A stretch of DNA of 64,000 nt from Marchantia polymorpha subsp. ruderalis (GCA_037833965.1 AP031358.1:20778001-20842000); one strand, 5' to 3'. Counted from the stretch's first letter, positions 37,682 through 50,844 are shown. Translations and numbers: made by a program. The notes: generated by a model not told the origin, from the sequence alone.

Positions 37682-39177
37682 GATGACGCTCGGCAGCTCT
37701 CGTCCCCGTTCTTGCAACCGCTCTTTGATGGGGTTTGGTCCTTTCAAGAAACCATCATCTTCTTATGAATGAAGAGACATGTACTAGGAATGGGTCCGGT
37801 CTATCATTACCGTCACGGAACTCGATATACAACTCTTTCATTCATATTTATTAATTTTTATTAATTCTTTGAAATTTTAGTTCGAATTACTTATTAAATT
37901 TATTTATAATGGGCATGATGATGATTCTTTCGACCCTATGAACTGGAACAAGGAATGTTTGCTTTTGGGAGGACTTTTTTGTTCCTGGGCTTTTTGGTGG
38001 ACTGAGGACTCATTGAAGTTGGTGGAAAGGGAGTTTCTTTCCAACTATAAAAGAGATGCCATGAAATCCGAGGCAGGAATTGAATGGATTTGTGGCATCG
38101 TGGAACGCTACATATTACAAGGAGGCCATGTTAGTCAAGAGTTAAGAAGCATGTGTTCTTTTGGAGTTCACCGTCGGGCTTCTTTCCTAAAATAAACTTG
38201 GGATGATAATCGGTGATCAGCATTCAACACTTCAGGATCTGGTTTTCCTAAACGGGACGAGGATTTCGAGTTGCAATCGAGAGCGCACTCTTTCACTCGG
38301 GAATCTGGTGCCAACTCTCCGAAACATTTGCCTAAAGCCATGTTTTTGATCTGGGTCGAATCCCACTCCATCCCACAGCCCACCCACACGCAAGTTGACC
38401 CGATGATAATAGCATATTACGGTGTTGTGTAGTGTAGAGGCCACGAGTCTAGTCAGGTCAAACCAACCGCTGAGGCTTCTTTCGGCGGTTTCCACGCGTT
38501 TTGGTTCGGTTGAGTGCAAGTGATGTTCGCTCAGTTGGGGAGGGCAGGCAGGCAGAAGAGTGACTGGCTGAACTACGAACAACTACTGGCCCAGGTGCCT
38601 ATTTTCTCGAGGTTTTATGTGTCGTGTTACGAACGCCATTTTGTCTTTGTCTGCAGAACTCGCTGCATTGCTGCTGCTGCTGCTTCTGTAGGGCACTTGC
38701 TGCTGATTTTTGCTTCAGTGAGTGAAGCTTTCACTGTGCTCCCTCCCTCTGTCCTGTTGAGCCCTTCCTTCTGCGTGTCTACCCACCTGACTGCCTGCCA
38801 GTCATCTGATCGGTGCCACGAGCGCCAGCAGCAGAAGGTGGATTCTCTGCACTCGTCAATAACTCACAGGAGAAATGCTGGAAGAGAAGTTGCAGAAGTG
38901 GGAGTGAGAGGGAGCGGAAGATATCGGATAGATTGGAATCAGGACAATAGGAGCTGTGCGGGTGGTGTAGCGAAGTTGGGTGTATAGATTGGTGCATCTT
39001 TGTCGCCGTTGCCGCTGTTGGCACTGAGGGAGTGAGCGCAGTTGGGGCGATTTCATCGGCGTTGGCGTCGCTCCGGACAGATAGAGACCGTGCGCGGGGG
39101 TTGGCGATATTCTGTACAGTTTTGAGGCAAGGATAGAGAGACAGGAGATTGATTGCGAAAAGAGGTCAAGAGATTTT
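37682..39177. other. Interval between small ORF and dehydrogenase leader
   Basis: AT-rich near 37830-37910, then mixed. A strong pyrimidine tract and acceptor (TTTTGTCTTTGTCTGCAG, ending 38656) and a donor-like CAG|GTGCCT near 38595 suggest leader exons of the downstream gene. A GCT/CTG run lies near 38668-38690. No separate gene is called. Confidence 0.35.
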
Positions 39178-39357
39178 ATGTCTGGTTGGGACACAGAAGA
39201 CAAGTATGAATGGTGGGATGAAGTTGTGAGGGCGAATTTGGGGGAGGGAAGCTTTAGTAGGGGAAGGAAGTGTATGCTGGAGCAGCAGCAGGCAGAGGAG
39301 GTGGAATTTGATCTGTTGAAAGGAAGGGTGGCCGTGGAGGAGGAGGCGGGTAACTGA
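39178..39357 (+). CDS. Upstream ORF of the GPDH gene (59 residues)
   Basis: ATG at 39178 opens 59 codons (MSGWDTEDKYEWWDEVVRAN at the start), rich in Glu and Trp, ending TGA at 39357. It ends 35 bases before the dehydrogenase ATG and is in another frame. Its stop overlaps a second ATG (ATGCACTAA, 39357-39365). If transcribed in the leader, it should strongly reduce re-initiation at the main start and could act as a regulatory upstream peptide. It could also be a separate small protein. No family recognised. Confidence 0.45.
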   Translation: MSGWDTEDKYEWWDEVVRANLGEGSFSRGRKCMLEQQQAEEVEFDLLKGRVAVEEEAGN

Positions 39358-39392
39358 TGCACTAAGGTGTTTTGTCGGAGTGGAAGTTAGCT

Positions 39393-42300
39393 ATGGCTGG
39401 AGATGAGGGCTTCAGGGAGACTGTACAACCAGCGCAGCAGCAGACTGAAGAGCGACTGCAGGAGCTGCGAAAGTTGTTGAATAAACAGGATGGCGATGCC
39501 TTGAGAATTGTGGGAGTTGGTGCAGGTGCTTGGGGAAGTGTGTTCATTGCCATGCTGCAGGATGCTTACGGGCATATGCGCGATTCAGTCCAGGTGTGCG
39601 CTGCCGGTATACACGTCAAGCATTTATGCAGTGCATTGCAAAAGCCTCTCTCTGCCCTAAAAGTTTTGCCTCCTGTTGTGCATTTGAGCTTGTTTCTGTA
39701 CTTTTGATACGAGCATCTGACGCAGTTTTCTCGACTGCTCCGATCCACAATTCGTCGCTAACATCGATGCTGGTGTGGACATTTTCCAATGCTGACGCAT
39801 TTAGGTACGCATATGGCGTCGAGGGGGAAAAGCAGTCGATCGCGCCTCAGCGAAGCATCTTTTCGAAGTAATTAACTCGCGGGAGGATGTTCTTCGACGA
39901 CTGATTCGAAAGTGCGCGTATCTGAAGTATGTAGAGGGCCGTCTAGGTGATCGGACCTTATACGCAGATGAAATTTTGAGGGACGGCTTTTGTGTCAACA
40001 TGCTGGACACTCCCCTCTGTCCACTAAAAGTTGTCACGAATCTCGAGGAGGCAGTTTGGGATGCTGACATCGTCGTGAACGGTCTTCCATCCACGGAGAC
40101 GCGCGCGGTTTTTGAGCAAATTGGACGTTATTGGCGAGAGAGGCGAACAATGCCTCTGATCATATCGCTGGCGAAGGGTGTGGAGGCATCAATCAAACCT
40201 GTACCACACATTGTGACGCCCACGAAAATGATCTTGGACTCAAGTGAGAGACTTTCCTGCTGCTGATCTCTTGTTTGCGTTTCACATCGTCGTTCTATTA
40301 CACCGAAGATAGATTTTGTTGTGAGATACGTATATGTCGTGGATGCAGGATACTTTATGATACTTCAGGACATGATGTAGTTCTGCCTAGGAATCTGTTG
40401 AGTGAGGGAGAATTTTTTCCAGGCGTGTAGAAGCTAACAAAGAACTTACCAAGGCTGTATGTCACAAGATGGCAATCGCTCATATCAATATCTTCCTATA
40501 CCGGCATAAGCTGGCAGAGCTTTTCTTCTTTAATCTCCTAATCTATCATCGTCTTGAAGCCTGGAGATCAATTTAAGTTTGAGCTTCAAGACTCTACTGA
40601 CATCGCTTTTGGCATGTCATAGCTGGTGTTCCCATCGAACAAGTTCTTTACCTCGGAGGCCCAAACATCGCTGCAGAAGTATACAACAAGGAGTATGCTA
40701 ACGCCAGAATATGTGGTTCCGAAAAGTGGAGAAAACCGTTGGCACGATTTCTGCGACAGCCGCATTTTATTGTTTGGGACAATTCTGATCTGGTTACCCA
40801 CGAAGTTATGGGAGGTCTTAAAAATGTGTACGCCATCGGAGCTGGTATGGGATCCTGTACTTTTCAATGACCTGTACGCTTTCAGGAAATAGTGTGTCCT
40901 TTTTAGTGGTTTGTTTACTTCGACCTGAAATGTACCCTTTAGCTTTTAAATGTAAGTGGTGGTAATCGTCGGGAAGACCAGGAGAATTCACCTTGAGCGG
41001 ATGTCAAATGTGGCACTACCGAGTCATCAAGGAACTATGCACTTGTGAAAATTGAAGACTCACTATTCTTAATAACGAGATTTTGACGGAAGCAGAAAGA
41101 ATAAGAATTCTCAGAGACATGTCAGTACTTGCTAGAGCATCATTTAGCATCGGGTTCGGAGATGCTAACGGCCATCTTTATGCCATCTTTATGTTTAACA
41201 GGCATGGTTGCTGAGTTGACAAACGAGAGTGCCACGAGCAAGTCCGTATATTTTGCTTTGTGTACCTCAGAAATGATCTACATCACCCACTTACTTTCCG
41301 AGGAACCAGAAAGGTTAGCGGGTCCTTTACTTGCCGACACATATGTCACTCTTCTCAAAGGTCGTAATGCTTGGTATGGACACCAGCTGGCCACGGGTGA
41401 ACTCACACCTGACATGGGTGATAGTATCAAAGGAAAGGGTATGATACAGGTACTAATTAATCTCACCACAGGCCTTGTTCTGGAGGTTTTTTACTTTCCG
41501 TTTTGCTGTCTCTGAGAGCCTTGACTTATCCGTTGTGAAGCCTTCGAGTCATTAAAACTTATGAATCATGAAGTTTCTATAGCATAGTATTCTTAAGGTG
41601 TACTAAAGCTGAAATAGATGCAAAATCCTAGTGGTTTCCTCGTGCTTATTCTTCACTTTAACATTTTCCATATCAATATGCAGGGAGTTTCAGCTGTAGA
41701 AGCATTTCATGAATTATTGCGGCAACCCAGTTTGAGTGTCATCCATCCTGAACTCAATAAGCCCGTTGCTCCCGTTGAGCTCTGCCCGATCTTGCAAACT
41801 CTGTACAAAATACTGATTCAAAGGTAAGAATTCCATGTTTTATATCCTTTTAAAAATCTGGATGGGATCATTTTCGTAGATCCAAGTTGGTGTTCCTCAT
41901 AAGTGGATCGGTTTTTAAATTACTATTTTTTTTCATTTAGTTGTAGTTAGCGTGTTGTCTTCTTGTGTGGATCATCGGATTATGGGTACCTCAGACATAC
42001 GCTGTTCAGGCGGGAAACGCCCAAATTTTACGTATATGGTCTCAAAATTTTCTTGTTTAGGGCTGGATCTATCCCATAGCACGTAAACGTCAAGTTTTTT
42101 CCTTTAATTTCCAGATAACTCTAGCGCTTTCCATTCAATAGAAGCTTTCAGCCCTGTAGTATAATCATTTGACATGTGCATTATTCACGTTGGTCTTGGG
42201 TCAGTGATGTTTCCCATTGGTAGAGAATGTTTTTTCACCTTTGCGTGATGTTTTTAAACGACAGTGGGACCTCAGCTTCGGTCCCACTGTCGTTTACCTG

Positions 42301-42581
42301 ATCCTCCTTTGTCCATTATGTATCCCCTGAATCCTGATTCAATGCAAATTGCTTAACTGTCATGCAGGGACCTTCAGCCAGAAGGTATATTGCAGGCCCT
42401 GAGAGATGAGAACATGTATGATCCTCGTCAACGAATTGAAATTGCACAAGACAAGGCATATTACATGCCACAGCTTTTATCTATCCCAAACAAGACAAGG
42501 TCGTCCACTCCTGGTAGACATGTTGTTGGTAATGGTTTAGTGAGGATGATGGAAACGCCTTCAACAACAGTAGAGGTGTGA
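39393..42581 (+). CDS. GPDHC1: Glycerol-3-phosphate dehydrogenase (NAD+), cytosolic plant GPDHc1 type
   Basis: Six exons (39393-39593, 39805-40243, 40623-40844, 41202-41449, 41684-41823, 42368-42581) join in frame to 487 residues. The Rossmann motif [11 protein letters not shown] starts at residue 41. ISLAKGVE (Lys191) and [12 protein letters not shown] (Lys280) match the substrate-binding and catalytic lysine regions of NAD-dependent GPDH, which interconverts dihydroxyacetone phosphate and glycerol-3-phosphate. There is no transit peptide; the 40-residue N-terminal lead with a short acidic helix is typical of the plant cytosolic GPDHc1 group, which links glycerolipid synthesis to NADH/NAD balance. 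The tail after YMPQLLSIP runs about 30 residues further than I recall for Arabidopsis, Ser/Thr-rich. The first in-frame ATG is used; an in-frame TTG at 39372 is not. All introns are GT-AG. A perfect 16-bp hairpin lies in intron 5. Confidence 0.97.
42255..42296. repeat. Perfect 16-bp inverted repeat in GPDH intron 5
   Basis: TAAACGACAGTGGGAC (42255-42270) is the exact reverse complement of 42281-42296, with a 10-base loop CTCAGCTTCG. It lies about 70 bases before the acceptor of the last exon, so it could influence splicing if it folds in the pre-mRNA. Confidence 0.9.
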
Positions 42582-44479
42582 GCCTTAACAATCTCCAGGT
42601 GTAAGGCATTAGTTAAATACCTCTACTGGCTTTGTTTGGAATCAACGTAGACTGCCTGAGTGCTGCGGCTTTTTCACACCACTAAATGTTTCTCAAGTGT
42701 GACTACCAAGACTGCCATGACTTGAGTCCTCAAAATCTGATCGACAGACGGTTAAACATTTAGTAATCCTTAGTGACCAAGATCTTACTCACCTGCTAAT
42801 TATTTTATCACCAGAAGCCCCAAGGATTAAAGGAAATACATGCACGGAGAGATTTTACAGCTGTTAGAAGAGCCCCCTAGATTAGCAACCGAATGTAATA
42901 TTTTTGACTGTAAACCGCCTAGTAGATGCCAAGCAAGCTTCTCAGCAGACAAATCTCTAGCCGCGCCGGGGTACGCCAATTCTCGTAGAGAAAGACTACA
43001 TTCTTGTTCTAACTTGGACGAGTAAATCTTTATATTTCCGGTGTAGGATATGGACTGCTCTAACCTTTCATTATGATTTACCTGCTCTTTGCAATGCTAC
43101 CTGCAAGCTCCAGAATACGGCAAGCAGAAATTGTTGTATTAGGATATTTATCACACACAATTCAAATTATTAACTGTTTTGAATCGTGCGTGTTGATCCG
43201 CTATTACAGTCTTTGCGCTTTACTGTTAATATGTGAACTTGTCGGTTTGGTTCGGACCGAGCCTAGACCAAAATTATCAAGCTGGATATCATGGTGGCTG
43301 TGCATATCGGCCAAGCGAAAATAAAAGAAGCTTAAAAGCTACATACTCTTGCAAATTGAGTGGCCAGATTCTGAACTCTAGGAAAGTAATCTCAATCTTG
43401 AAAGCACGTCGGACATCTCACTCCAACATGTAGTCAAAACCTTGGAAGTTACTACTTTCCTACTTCTACTTTGTTATGATGCAAAAAATGATGCAATTTT
43501 GAACTAAAATATAATTTTCTAACGCTTTCATTTAATGAGATATAATGAAAATTAAGTTTTAGAGATGATAACAATGCAAGACTTTTTAAATCAGTGATAC
43601 ATTTATTATAAAATCAGAGCAAACACTATATAGAAATTTGATCAACCTCTAAACATGCTTATCAACTGTCATGTAAACATGTTTATCAAAACTCTAGAAA
43701 AACTCCTGGGGTAAACCTTTGAGAATGTAACGTTGTTTGGTTTCAATTCAATCCCTTCCATTCAAGATTTTGCAGATAAATTCATGAAAGTCAAAATAGT
43801 ATATTGAAATACACTTGAAAGGAATGAACAAAGATGATTAACCATGTCTTTATTATTAGTCTCAAAAATACTTAAACACTTATAGTGAAAGTACATATTC
43901 AATCTTATTAAAGTAAGAATATAAAATTTTCATCTCAAATTTTATTTTTAATATTAGTATAGAAACAATATTGTTGGTATTGTTAAACATTGAGATTATG
44001 TAACACTAAAATTTAGAGAAACATTCATTCTAATATGAAAACATAAATTTTTAACTTGAAAAATATAAACAATGATTATACTTTTCTTTATATAATTTTA
44101 ACCGAAAAAATAAAAAAATAAGATATCATTATCCATTTCATTCATAATGGATGGATGACATGGCATATAACCTTAACAAGAATACGGATTGTTGACGAGA
44201 CGATTTCAACTAACACATTCAATTCTCACCTAGCAAGTACATGGATCGTTCACATGAAGCTATGAATCAACACACTTACTCTATACCTATTAAGCACGCA
44301 AATGTTGACATGATAGTTATGAATAAACTAACTATAATTTTATCTCGAGTAACCTCTACTTTAATTCTAATAAACTAAAGATGATTATAAACCTCCAATT
44401 TTTTAAGACACAACGTCCTCGTTGCACATACATTCAAATTCTTGAACTATCCAAAATGCATTAGCAAGATTATCAAAGA
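42582..44479. other. GPDH 3' flank and AT-rich DNA
   Basis: The first few hundred bases probably hold the 3' UTR. From about 43440 the DNA is AT-rich with no frame of interest. Confidence 0.45.
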
Positions 44480-46755
44480 CATTGATGTCGATGGTTTGAG
44501 TCGAAAACTATGCATTAGCCAAGAGGATGACACTAGAGCTAGATGACATGATGAGGTTGATAAGGAGATGGTGTTCAGTTGGCATGCATATGACTTCTTG
44601 TGTTTGTTATGTGGAGACTTAAGTAGGGAGGGTCACTTGACATCTTACCCTAGTCAAATAGGGGATGATTAATCTTCAGATCTTGAGGTTGAAGATGAGG
44701 GTATGAATCAGTGTGATATTCATGCATTAGTATTGGAGTTCCTATGGACTAGTATGATGTCAAGCATAATGAATGTCTGAGAGCTAAAATTGTGTTTTCC
44801 AACGGGTGAAGAGGTATCGGTTGGAGAAAGCACATGTTCTTTGAATGTGGCAGGATGGTAGGGTATCAATGGTACCGCATCCAACTCAAAGAGCGCGTAT
44901 TGTGCGACATGCTCATGAGAAATTGGGACATTTTGAAGTGAAGCATACATACAACTTACTCCTTGGTCAGTATTGATGGCGTGGTATGCATACTCAGTTA
45001 GAGTAATTGGTATAACATTGCATGGTTTGTGATCTAGTGAATGCATCGTTCAATGCTCCAACACCAAAGTTACACCCCTTGCCTATCATAGAATTGGATT
45101 CTTGTTGGAGTTTGGATTTTGCTAGATCATTATATTATGATTGTACGACATCATCGATATGTGTTGACGATGATGGAGAATTTTTCCAAGTGGATTGAGT
45201 TGATGACATTACTTGACAAGACGAGTGAGGGAGCAGCGTATGCTTCCCTTGACAGGATGCTTAGTCATTTTGGTGCATCAGCTGAGATGTTGATTGATTA
45301 GGGTATAGAGTTTCATATCTTGTGTGACAAGACGTTGATTGATCATCAGATTACTACTCGAGATCATCTAGAGTCGGATGGTTTGGCTGAATGTGTTGTA
45401 CATAAAGTGAAGAGAGCGTTGCGCAAGTATGAGCTACAAAAGGTATTAGAAAAGAACCTAGAGAGCAATGCAAGAATGGAAAGACACATGTTACTTACTC
45501 TAAGGAAGTATTTACATAAGAGTTATTGATTAAAACACAGGATCTACTCATGTATTCAAATAATCAATCTGAGGCAACAAAGGAAATGAATAGACATAGT
45601 GGGACACATCTCCATAGTGGATAACGGTTATGGTGGCCGTTACATCACAGGTGTAGTCTACATCACAACACAATTCTAACTATAAGTATAATAGAGAAAA
45701 GACAAGAACTAATAGGGAGTATGACAGTACTCTAACACTCCCATTTACTACTTACTTACTTCTCTTTCTCATTTTCAACTAACAAACTTAAATTCTGATT
45801 ATGACACCAATGACTTTCTATAGCTAATGGTTATGTCGTTGGGTAGAACCTTTGATGGATATGTATTTTGCAAGTAAACATCAATATGGATGGCTTCTCT
45901 CCAATAATCATGTGAAATACCAGAATGTGTCAGCATAGTGACAACTGAACCGATCAAAGTACAATTATTCTGTTCAGCTATTTTGTTTTGTTCGAAAAAT
46001 TCTGTTATTTTGTTCAGTATTAGAAATAAAAAACTATCGTTGAATACTATGAAGCGTACAAAATTCACTAAAAGCTCAAGATTTGTATTCAAGAGCATTA
46101 TATGATCGCAGAACCTTGATGCGCTTGTTCACGTACATTTTAGCCATCGATTTGAATTCTTGAAACTTGGCAAAAGCTTTAGACTTCTGTTGTATCAAAT
46201 ACACATGCATATATCATGAAAGGTCATCAATAAATGTGATGAAATATTTACGTCCAAAGAATGTTTGAGTTTCTTCTCACCACATTTATTGTTGTGCGGC
46301 CAAGATCCATACATGCCGACAATAATTCGTTGGAGGCCTAGTGAGATGATGAACCTTTATGACCCAGACATGTGGATGAGAGTGTTTTTTCAACATGTAG
46401 ATCTCTTTCGAAGAGTCATGCTTGCAGTGATTGAGAACCTTGCAATTGCTCAGCAAAGGGATACGTTGCGGTACAAAATTATCCGGGGAGGAGGTTATCG
46501 ACCATCAATCTGTAGGTTCCATGTGAGGAACTACATCTATCTATATTAGACTGCACCGACAACATTGAATGTGATGGTGGGACGCACTATCTTCTACTAT
46601 CTTCTACTATCTTCAACGTGTAGGAAGCGAATGCGAGAGGTGTTATATTTTGGAATTCTTATGTTGGAGAATTGTGATGGTATTATTCGCAAGGATCATG
46701 TACGCAACTATGCGTCATGTCACATTCCAAACATGGATGGTACTTTGTAAACAAG
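44480..46755 (+). mobile_element. Ty3/gypsy retrotransposon fossil, interrupted by a copia piece
   Basis: Plus-strand remnants in the expected order: end of the RNase H region (DGLSRKLCI, near 44485), the integrase zinc-binding and core region (about 44860-45525, with HHRYVLTMMENFSKWIE), then after 46265 the C-terminal integrase and chromo-like part (SPHLLLCGQDPYMP; IIRKDHVRNYASCHIPNMDG). The 45527-46264 piece, of a different family and opposite strand, splits it. The element is broken in many places and no flanking LTRs were identified. It looks old. Confidence 0.8.
45527..46264 (-). mobile_element. Ty1/copia fossil nested in the gypsy copy
   Basis: Minus strand. An integrase piece occupies about 46260-45799 (KYFITFIDD; then DYWREAIHIDVYLQNTYPSK). 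It is followed by a purine tract and a 211-bp LTR-like end at 45737-45527 that starts TGTTAGAG and ends CA. Only one LTR and part of integrase are present, so the copy is heavily truncated and broken. The gypsy sequence resumes immediately after it, showing that it inserted later. Confidence 0.75.
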
Positions 46756-46779
46756 CTTGGCAACAATACTTGCTGGCTT

Positions 46780-47573
46780 AAAGTGCATGTTATGTGGAGC
46801 AACTAGTCAAGCGTCTCGTATGTTAGTGTGTGATAGATATTATAGGGGATGACACATGCTGTGCCTAACTCCATCTATTTATGTTATTCCAGCTGGACGA
46901 TGAATTTGTTCTCAATGTACTTCGAAGGTGTAGATGACTTGATCTTCACATGTTATGACTTGCAAATAGGCGACAAATGATGGGATGACATAGTAATCGG
47001 CCTATTGATTCACGCTGCCATGGAGGTGTCTAACATGTAGTTGTAAATAGGACTACTTGGGAATCAGAGTAACATAAACGCCAATTAGGGGAGCAAATTG
47101 TGGTACACTTGTGTTTGTTTTATGTTTTCATCTTTGAGTGAGGTTCTCTCTAAACCCTAGTGTTACAACAGTTCATTAACTTCTCAAACTCAGAGAAACT
47201 TCAAAACAGTCATAAAAATTTCAAGAACGACACAAGCTCATTGTCACTCTGCGATCACTAGCATAACCATGCTCTGATACCAATTGTAAACATAAAATTG
47301 AGGAACTCAATGAAACATTCAAGCCAAGTCACCAACATGAGACACTTGCGTATAACGTGGTTCACTTCTTTTTGGAGAAGCTACGTCCACAACGGAAAGC
47401 TCACTCGTGAGAGGTATATTACAAGTGTGTCTTGAGTAACACACAAACGCTGGATATACATACCCAACACCATCGACTAAACTAAATATGTAGATCCTGA
47501 AAATAATCCTAAATCGGAGTTAATCTTAGCAACATAATGTTGTCTTACAACATAAAAATAGCACTTCACAACA
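46780..47573 (-). mobile_element. Copia-type LTR with primer-binding site and short internal remnant
   Basis: LTR at 47285-47573 (289 bp, minus strand, TGTTGTGAAG to TTTACA). It is followed on the minus strand by ATTGGTATCAGAGC, the initiator-methionine tRNA primer-binding site typical of copia elements. Internal DNA continues to about 46780 without a recognisable domain, and no partner LTR is seen in the window. Its LTR differs from the one at 45527-45737, so it is a separate family. Broken fossil. Confidence 0.65.
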
Positions 47574-48094
47574 CATTAAAAAACATAAGTTTATAACAAT
47601 TTAATTTTTTCGTTAAATAAATTTATGAATGATTTTAACAAATACTAATAAATGAAAATAAAAATCTTAAAATTTTTTCGCATCTAAAATATAATGATTA
47701 ATTTTTTTAGTTATTAAGTTTTAAGAAATAAAGAAATAAAATTTTCATTTGTAATATTTTGGTTTAATGAATTTTTTGCATTCATCACATAAAGTTTTTT
47801 TAAATAATATGTTGCAAAGCTATACTATTGTACTTTTTTCATTAAAAATTTAAATTCAAAAAAATAGAGATGCAAAAATTTTACAATTGAAAAATTTTGA
47901 AAACAATAACTTAACTATACAAAATATTGGTTAAATCAAGAATTTGTGCTAATTTGTACGAGGTTTGAAAATTTACTAACGTGTAAAATAATTTCAATTC
48001 AAGTTAGAGTAACATTTAACATCTATTCTGATCAAACATAAAAAATAATCACATTGTTGTCTATGGGGGCTACTTGAGACACCTAGTCTCATTT
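47574..48094. other. AT-rich DNA between LTR elements
   Basis: No gene. The last 55 bases (about 48040-48094) belong to the tandem-repeat unit that forms the target site of the next LTR element. Confidence 0.5.
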
Positions 48095-50844
48095 TGTTGA
48101 GGGTATTACAGTTAAGTAGTAACCTTGGGTACTAGCTATTTATAGCTAAGATGGTCGCGTGGACTAGGGATAAATACCTTGATTTCGCCTTGTAAAGTAA
48201 GTCCTTTGTGGAAAATCAAAGTAAAATGCAGTGTGTTCTCGGTGGACGTAGCCCCTTCGAAGGAGTGAATGATGTTGCATCTTGTTTCGCGTGTTTCTTG
48301 TCACTTGCGTGTTTTGACGTTACAATTGGTATCAAAGCCGGTTTTGGTTCGGACTCTGTATCAGATCGACGTTTAGAATTTTTCTCGAGATTATGATTTG
48401 AAAATTTGTGATAAGATTTTTCACCAAGAGTTCTACCATTCGCAATTTTTAGTGACAATGTTCGGAAGGTTGCAGTTTTTTGTGATATAGTTTTTTCTTT
48501 TGGAAGATGAAACGGACGAGGGACGTTCGATGAAAGTGATTCGAAGGGCTTTGGAGTTCGCTCGAGTGACCGGTTAAGTGACAAATTTGGACACAATGGA
48601 CGAACCGTGTGCAAGGTTGGTGGTGCAGCAATCGGATTGCACCGACGAAACAAGGGTCATCTACGTAAAGAGTCTATGGGTCGTTTTTCACTTCAGTCTG
48701 TGAATTTTTGACGGATTGAACGCCTAGAGTTGCCAGCCTTGTCCGGAAGTGTCTAGGAAGGCTTTCAGTTGGGATTACACTATAACGCAGTATCTTGATC
48801 AAGCCAAAAAAACACCTTCATCACCAGAATCTTGATTGAACCTACTCTTTCACATCTGTCAGAGACGGCGAAAGAAAGCTGTCGTGGACTCCGGAAAAGA
48901 ATGGTGTGCGACTCGTTGCCCATTGGAAAGCAGGGAAGGCACTCGATCTGGGAGAAATCACATGCATCATTATGGACTGCCGCATGGAATGAAGCCCAAA
49001 ACTCAGCGAGGAGTTGCAGAGCAAGATAAAATCTTTTGAGAACATGAAAGCCGAGGCCACACGATTGAGGGCCCAAACTTAGAATTTCAGTTCGAAGATG
49101 ACATCTATAGGAATTTTGTAGTTGTATTAAACTCTAAGAAAACGAAGCTTTGTGAACTCCAAGCAAAAACTTTGCGAATACCATCTCTTAGCAAGAAAAA
49201 AGATAAAGACGACGAAGTGGTAGAATAAACAGAAACTCAAGACGAGCTCGATGACAGCGACAAGGAAGGTATAGACAACAAGCTTTTCCAAAATTGGAGC
49301 TAGAAAGTAGAGCGGCCGAGGTGGAGGAAGCGACTGCTACACATAGCCAAGCAACAGAATTATACCGAGACTCATCAACTGGAGATGAGGTGTCAAGCAT
49401 CAAGAGGGAATTGGACCAAGAAGCTTCTATCTCCACCGTCATGAAAGACAGAAATCAGGAACCAAAGCATTCAAAGCACGTGATTGCTGAAGCAAATCAG
49501 CCAAAAAGTCAGAGCTGAAGCATTAATCGATGCCACAACTCTACTCGGAGGATCGACTTACATTAGTGCTCCAAGGAGAAGAAGGCGTTATGCCTTGTTT
49601 TCTATTCACGGATGATTTATTCACCATATACCAAAGAGAAGTGGAGAGACAAAGTGGCGTTTCCAAACAACTTTTCTCTGAGACGGAAGGGTCCAATCAT
49701 GCTCATAACCATACATTCGGTCGGAAAGTTGCTTCAATCCACCAGATTGTCACGAGTGATAGGTTCAGTGGCAATTTGTTGTGACTGAGGTCAGACGATT
49801 CTGAGGGATCTACTCGTTGTAAGCTTGATTCAAGAACTAGAGGCATTGACATGGAGTCTGAATTGTTGTACACTTTTGTACTCCTTAGATAAAATTTCAC
49901 CTTCGGATGAGTGCTTTTGGCATCAAGCAGGTTGATGTTTGCTATTGTTTGATGTCTCTTTTGACCAACGGGCAATTGTTGATTTCGTCGGAATTATGCG
50001 TCGAGAACTCAAAGATTACAAATGTGTCAAGATGCTAGAAGGTCTGGCAACAATTCAAGTTTGAAGTTTTGATTTTTGGACATCTTCTCCTTGAAATATG
50101 ACTGTGGAAGTATGGAAGTCGCAAACGCCTTGATGCTTACAGATGTTGCACCAAAGAAAGTAGCATTGAACCAGATAGAAGCAACTCTCAAGCTAACAGT
50201 TGACACTTTAGCAGGAAAGCAGAACTAACTTGTAGACGTAGAGCCGCAAGTGGCGAAACTGAAGGCAAACTTAGACGTTGTACAAGCCGACATGGACAAA
50301 CTAAAGGGACAAGCATTGCATCGACTTATCAGAGCTGGAGAGCTTACTTTCGCTCTCGGTGATGAAGCGATGCGATGGAGTAAAACAACAGCAGAGATTG
50401 GACGACTAAGGGCAATTGGACTGCCTCAAAGGAGGCCTAACTAAGTGGAGTGGTGCGCATGCCACAATGTGAGCGCATTGTCCGCTTGGTTTGCCCATGT
50501 GACAAGTTGGCGGTTAGGGCGGCAACGCCGTAGTTTCTACTTCTGTAACAACAAGATAGATCGTCAAGCAGTTAGGGCCGAATGGCAAAAGTCTACCGCC
50601 GCGGGCCAAATACATGCATCATCTTGGCACGCCTCCGAACGACGAGGGACGAGGGACATTTACAAACCCCCCTCCCAACAATTGACCAAGATCAGCTTGA
50701 GCGATCATGGTTAGCAAAACTAACTACGGTAAGTGGGTAACAATGATCTGCCTCGCTAACCGCGGTAGGTGGTAACCGGGGTAAGATTAACGCATCACGG
50801 GTTGCAGATCAACCACGCCAGGTTGATAATCATGGTGGCATGAT

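Noticed and set aside
38514-38987. 157-codon plus frame upstream of GPDH
   Set aside because: Does not begin with ATG, crosses a strong splice acceptor and a CTG run; more likely leader or intron DNA.
39372-39392. GPDH start at 39372
   Set aside because: That codon is TTG; the ATG at 39393 is the first standard start in frame.
42221-42245. TTGGTAGAGAATG as a tRNA A box
   Set aside because: No B box at tRNA spacing and no fold.
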